Assembly: GCF_018139145.2 (NCBI RefSeq)
Contig: NC_059500.1
Coordinates: 23,231,437 to 23,295,436 of the forward strand
Reading direction: 5' to 3'
Origin: Gymnogyps californianus
Taxonomy: Eukaryota; Chordata; Aves; Accipitriformes; Cathartidae
DNA length: 64,000 nt
Part shown: in pieces, positions 59,398-64,000 of the stretch
Position numbering within the stretch: the stretch's first letter is position 1
Layout: each line of letters begins with the position of its first letter
Notes under the pieces: model-generated
Database searches by the model: none
Told to the model about the DNA's origin: nothing
What the model saw: the letters and a program-made list of their open reading frames with translations, nothing else
Translations under genes and position numbers: made by a program

Positions 59398-60930
59398 TTT
59401 ATTTCATTGCTTCCATTCTATACACTAAATTTGCAATTAACAGTATTTCAAAATAAAACCAGTTCCCAAGTTCACTATACTTTCCAACATTTATGCATTT
59501 AAAATACATGAAAGTTAGATTAATAATAGCAAAGTAGACCTGCAAATGATTTAAAGTCAGAACTTATGAACAGCAACACCTTTTCATTATTTTGCCATGA
59601 CTACTTTCCATAAGTGATAACTACTATACAATGATTAATGATTAAAATGCACATAAATTTACAGTGCTCACAAAGATAGACTTGCCACATGAAAGCGTGA
59701 AAAAGGCAGCAGCCTCTCATACAATTTAAAAGCAACTCTCCACATGCTTGTTTTATTTGCTAAAAATCACCCCCCCCAAACTTTCATGATATTTACTGAT
59801 GAAACCAAGAAGGATTAAGTTATTTAGAATGATCAGAACTCATTTTCAGACTGGCAGTCTTGATTTACTAAGGGAAGAGGGCAAAAATGGTACATTTTAG
59901 TAGTTTGCTTACACATAAACAGACTTAATTCTGCTCCACGTAATATCTAATCCAGCAGAGACTTTAAACGAAAAACATCAGTGCTAAATAGTAAATAGGT
60001 AATTGTGTACATATCTCTCTGATCTAACAAAAGAGAAACTCTAGAAACAGCCAATTAACTTTTTATGCTTTCTATACACTTTGAACACTGATACTACATA
60101 CATTTGTAAGATTATTCTACTCTTATACGAAGTAGCAGAGTAAAACTAAACCCTGAAGTTGAGTGGAAAGTTGACTAAAAATGGCATTTACACACACACA
60201 CACACATCAGTTTCTAATTTGCTTTATTCACACACTTTAGTTACTGTAAGCCTTGCAAACAAACTGCAAGACAGCCAAATTCGCATTCTGTGTAACTCTG
60301 CCCAAACCCAAGTTTTTGTTATTTTGTACAAAGCAAAAGATTCCTCTTCGTTATCTTCTGCCACACTGCAGCAAAGTAAGAAGTCTTCTATGTACCTGTA
60401 AATTATGACATTTATGTCTACTTAAGTCACTCTTACAGTTTCTACTTTGCTCACAGCTCCATTAACAGTGAAGCTGAAAACATTTTTGAAAGACCAGTAA
60501 ATCCATCAGTCTCCCACTTGCAAGTTCTTACAACTTATGAAAATAAACTCCTTTGAACTGGCTAGCAGTCCAAATTAAATATCAGATGTGATGTTTATAA
60601 AGCAGATATTAAGAATTCATATCCATTCCTTAAGTCAGTTAACTGGTAAGAGGAAAGGTAAATTCTCACTCCAACCACATTTGACATCCGATTCCCTTCT
60701 GTATGACTGCACATTATATAGTCAATTTGTGTCTATAATTTTAAATTTAAACAGTACTTTTTTTAATTACACTTAGGAATCTATATCCCCATTTTTAAAA
60801 CAAGTTTTTCTACAGTGTAAGGAGAATCCACAGAATGGATTCTTCAAACTTCATTTTCTAAGCCATTTTAAACAATAATTAGGTTAGTAAGTCAATCATG
60901 TCCACTGTGCTAAATCCACATCTGAACAGA
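59398..60930 (-). other. SLC25A46: Probable 3' UTR of SLC25A46 (end uncertain)
   Basis: Sequence directly downstream of the stop codon on the minus strand. It has no repeat-family match apart from a CA run and is AT-rich, as vertebrate 3' UTRs often are. AATAAA signals on the minus strand are the complements of 60223-60228, 59752-59757 and 59398-59403; any of these could be used. The extent given reaches the last of the three and is an inference. Confidence 0.4.
60190..60206 (+). repeat. (CA)n microsatellite
   Basis: About eight to nine uninterrupted CA units, lying inside the probable SLC25A46 3' UTR (GT repeat on the transcript strand). Confidence 0.95.
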
Positions 60931-61509
60931 TTAAGAAACGTTTTGAAGCAGTGTTGAGTAAATAATTTTGGTAAGCTGTAAAACTGCCACATGCAAGGTA
61001 TACTGTACTACAACAGCTCCAAATCCTTTATAAAAACCTAGCATTCCTTCTTCCCGTTTTATAGTATTTATGCAGTCTCTCATTCCCTCATACTGAGTAT
61101 TGATTGGAAGCACTTCATAGCCAAGGTCTGTATTGTCAATTATTGTGCGTGTCCCTTGAATATGAAGGCGGTGTAATACTGTCTCCAGTGGGTAAAGCAT
61201 GACATCAGCACAAAGGCTAGCAGCAAAGCTAGCAATAAGTTCTGGAAAATAGGCATCCAGCATGCTCTGCACAGAAGTGGAGCTCTCAGTTGGAAGGTTG
61301 TGGGAATTATCCCTTTTCAGAACAAACAAAACAAGCTTCTGGACGATGGAACTGATGACGTAGTGAAGAACTCCATGTAGAGCAGTTGGAAAAGTCAAGA
61401 CCATCAGAGGAAGGAGACGCTTGCTATGGGGTACTCCCATGCCTACAACTCTGCCGATTCCTTCTTTCACACAGTCCAGGATGCCAGGATTATCTCGAAT
61501 TATTTCGCT
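60931..61509 (-). CDS. SLC25A46: SLC25A46 terminal coding exon (mitochondrial outer-membrane carrier-family protein)
   Basis: This exon encodes the last 192 residues plus a TAA stop (60931-60933). It starts at 61509 after a pyrimidine-rich acceptor ending TTGTGCTTGTAG (AG at 61511-61510) and opens [17 protein letters not shown], the residues I recall at this junction of the vertebrate protein. Visible parts by exon residue: hydrophobic segments at 34-64, 90-112 and 164-184; a carrier signature PLETVLHR at 107-114; and [10 protein letters not shown] at 153-162, matching the [DE]Gxxxx[aromatic][KR]G carrier motif. The whole protein is about 420 residues, so earlier exons lie right of the window. 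SLC25A46 is a Ugo1-like member of the SLC25 family in the outer mitochondrial membrane that acts in mitochondrial dynamics and lipid or cristae organisation rather than as a proven transporter. Human loss-of-function causes optic atrophy with neuropathy. The frame is intact. Confidence 0.96.
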   Translation of the reverse strand, partial: SEIIRDNPGILDCVKEGIGRVVGMGVPHSKRLLPLMVLTFPTALHGVLHYVISSIVQKLVLFVLKRDNSHNLPTESSTSVQSMLDAYFPELIASFAASLCADVMLYPLETVLHRLHIQGTRTIIDNTDLGYEVLPINTQYEGMRDCINTIKREEGMLGFYKGFGAVVVQYTLHVAVLQLTKIIYSTLLQNVS

Positions 61510-64000
61510 CTACAAGCACAAAGGAATAGTTACAACTTGTGCTGCCCATTTCATAACCATGCCGACATCCACTCTGACACTTTATCACTGCTGAACTTTG
61601 TAAGAGTTAACAATTGCATGCTATCATATCTACACAGCTATGCTGATATAAATTCTTTGCTCTAACACTCTTGATAGCATTCAAGTAAACTTGCTTTTAA
61701 AAACTCTTTAAGATAGGTTCATTTTTTATTTAATGTACGTTGCAGATATTTGTGCTGCTACCAAAGCAATCCAACTTTCAGCCTACTGCTGAAAGTATCA
61801 GTCTGCGAAACAGTCATGTACTGAAAATGCCTACTTCCGGAGCAAAACGCCAGGAAGTATTACTCTAGTCTTTGAACTTGAATGTGCATAATAAAGACTT
61901 CCATAACTAAAGTTGAGCTGAAAGATCATTTTTAATATTAATTTAATAGGTTCAGCTCTGAACATTTCCATTCCATTATATGCATCTAAAATAGCACTCT
62001 TTATCTCTTTTCTAAGAGGCAGCATGGGTAATTATTTCGTTCATGTAGTGAAAATAAAGAATTCACTTAGTTATTACTTGCTTCGTTATACTCCACCTAT
62101 GACTGTAGGATCAAGCTAAAGACATTCTTTCCCCTTCTAATGCTTATACAAACTCAATATTTTATCATCTCTGTTACATCCAAAATTCAGGATTTGAGAG
62201 TTTTCTTCAATGCCTAAGTCTCTCAGTCCATGGCTGTGTCCTGACCTCATGCCAGGATAAACCACCAGAATATTCCTCAGTACTCTGGGGAAGGACTAAT
62301 AGCCTGCAAAGCCTTCATGGTCAGTCTGCGCAGAAGAGAAACTAGTTCAAATACTTGAGAATATAACATTGTTCCAGACTTTAAGTACAAGTTAAGCATC
62401 AAAACCCCTACTGAATCCTCTTCTCCCCCATATCATTATAGTCACTGTACTTCAAAACTGTGCTTGCTTCTGTCAAACACGCCACCATGTGGTTTGAAAT
62501 GTTAAAGACAAAAACAATAATGTGACAAATTTCTACCATTTACAGTTATTTTGATGAAATATATTTATTTTGAGAAGTGTGTCAAGCTAATACTGTTGAA
62601 CAGTACGGTTTACCAGAATTAAGACAATCAAAGTTAATATAAAACTGTTAGTAACAAATCCCACAATCTTTAACTTTTATAGTTTGTTATTGGTCATTGT
62701 CCTCTTGCAGCACAGGAATATAATGTAAACCTGATAAGCCAAGCTGACTCCCTGCACTGATTAATACAGCATAAATAAAATCTTCACAAATGCTATCATT
62801 ACCTCTGTGCATTTCTAAGAAAGCTCCTGATGGTATTTCCAGGAACTGCAGAATACATTTCATACAGCATATATACACCTATTCAGTAAAATATTTGCAC
62901 TCAGCTGAACCTACCAAGCCTAAAATCCTCAGATCTCAGTGGAATTATTTTCATAAGCAATGCTTTACAGAGATGATCACCTGTCTAAAAGGCTGGGGGA
63001 GATGCCGTTTTGGCTTTTTGGTTGTTTTCCTATTAAGCTGCTTTCTAGCTAGGAAACTTCATTACTTATTTTGCAAACAGAAGATGGGCTCTAAATCATG
63101 TTCTCTTTTATCATTTATTGGTAAATACATTCCCATGTTCAAGAACACAGATAACATCCTTTCAGACAAAAATACAAGCTGTAAGATACCCGAGTAAAAC
63201 ATTCCATTCTGTGGCCTGCTATGAACTCAAGAAACATGAACAGTGTACTACCACTGTTTCTAGTTCCAGGATTACAGCATGCTTAGGGTAAAGCTGTTCC
63301 CTAGGACATAAAAGAACTTCCTAAGTCAGCTTCCCAGGATGAGACCAGTTAAATCTTCCCAAGGCTTCCACAAACTCAGAGATCCACTCAGGCTGGATTT
63401 ATGGAACATTATATTAAAAATAACACAACAAGAGAGAGGAAGAGGGTTTCTTAAATACGGAATAACTTTAGAGAATGTGAGTTTGTTGTTGGGAGTCTAT
63501 CTACACGCCCCAATGTACAGATGTTTAACCTCACCTGTCCTGTTAGTCCATAACATGGCCAGTTCAGACAGAACAGCCTTCCTAGTACCTTCTGGCTCTT
63601 TGAAGTTTGGATCCTCTGCACAGAACAGAATCCTGTCCCTTAAGAGTACCTGCCTCTAAAGCACATGCTGAAACTAAGAAACTGTAGAAGTCAGCCTTGT
63701 TTGCCTCTTCTCCACAGAAAACGCACCATTTTGTACGCATACACCAGCAGTTGAACTGTATGTTTAAACAGCTGGATCTAAATCAGTCTTGACAGTATGT
63801 AGAACTTATCTATGCTATGGACAAAAATTATTATTTTTATGACTGAATTACATGAGAGTGACTATCCCACACCACCCTCCACACAAGAGCTCACTTTACA
63901 GTAAGAATTCCATTAGCTGCACAAAGATACTATCATGTTAATTAAGAGCAACTCATTATATAGAGACAGCTGGAAGAACTACCCTGGACCACTTCTGCAT
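61510..64000 (-). other. SLC25A46: Last intron of SLC25A46 (upstream end beyond window)
   Basis: From the splice acceptor at 61510-61511 to the right edge I find no stretch encoding the expected preceding residues (a segment ending in ...SASLIETVQ) and no other exon candidate. Frames such as 62790-63197 plus and 61831-62025 minus have no domain. No CR1 or LTR is recognised. Confidence 0.7.

Noticed and set aside
60931..61470. A complete 179-residue SLC25A46 protein starting at 61470
   Set aside because: The codon there is GTG inside the reading frame. The frame continues 13 codons upstream to a splice acceptor at 61510-61511, so this is an exon, not a full gene.
62790..63197. 135-codon plus frame inside the SLC25A46 intron
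   Set aside because: Antisense to the gene, no domain, no splice or promoter support.
1..64000. tRNA, rRNA, CRISPR arrays or bacterial-type operons
   Set aside because: No cloverleaf-like B-box context, no rRNA similarity and no regularly spaced identical repeats were seen. Sequence character is vertebrate nuclear.

Overview
The window reads as vertebrate nuclear DNA, most likely avian. It carries several CR1 LINE copies with the CR1 3'-terminal octamer-type repeat (ATTCTGTGATTCTGTGAT or its complement). It also carries solo LTRs of two families that I recognise from memory as bird endogenous retrovirus LTRs, one intron-containing vertebrate gene fragment, and long AT-rich non-coding stretches. 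I cannot name the species. SLC25A46 lies on chromosome Z in chicken as far as I recall, so this may be Z-linked sequence, but nothing in the window proves it.

The only protein-coding gene I can support is the terminal coding exon of SLC25A46 on the minus strand (60931-61509). Its stop codon, splice acceptor and a probable 3' UTR are visible, and the intron upstream of it runs off the right edge. Everything from 1 to about 59 kb lies 3' of this gene and looks like intergenic DNA filled with transposable elements of different ages.

Region by region: 1-891 is the 3' part of a plus-strand LTR cut by the window edge. 1044-5297 is a nested structure: an older plus-strand CR1 tail split by a 3.6-kb minus-strand CR1 that still has an open reverse-transcriptase frame. 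5.3-11.9 kb is mostly unique and holds a hidden CR1 endonuclease fragment at 7.9-8.1 kb. 11.9-14.3 kb is a heavily decayed ancient CR1/L3-like LINE. 14.3-31.3 kb is unique DNA with three short CR1 tails. 31.3-32.4 kb holds a second ancient LINE tail and a CR1 tail. 37-43 kb is an LTR cluster: a 609-bp minus LTR with a 5-bp target duplication, a 1040-bp plus LTR with a 5-bp target duplication, and a 1156-bp plus LTR with no visible duplication. 45.6 kb and 53.8 kb hold truncated copies of the minus family. 47.8-49.1 kb is a third ancient LINE (endonuclease and reverse transcriptase, plus strand). 51.4-52.1 kb is a 5'-truncated LTR of the plus family.

I found no tRNA, rRNA or CRISPR array, no host gene other than SLC25A46, and no convincing new coding system. 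The most informative structures are the nested CR1, the three very old LINE fossils, the internal 45-49 bp degenerate tandem repeat inside the 1-kb LTR family, and the similar 3' ends of the two LTR families. LINE and LTR family matches rest on recognition from memory plus comparison between copies inside this window, not on a database search.
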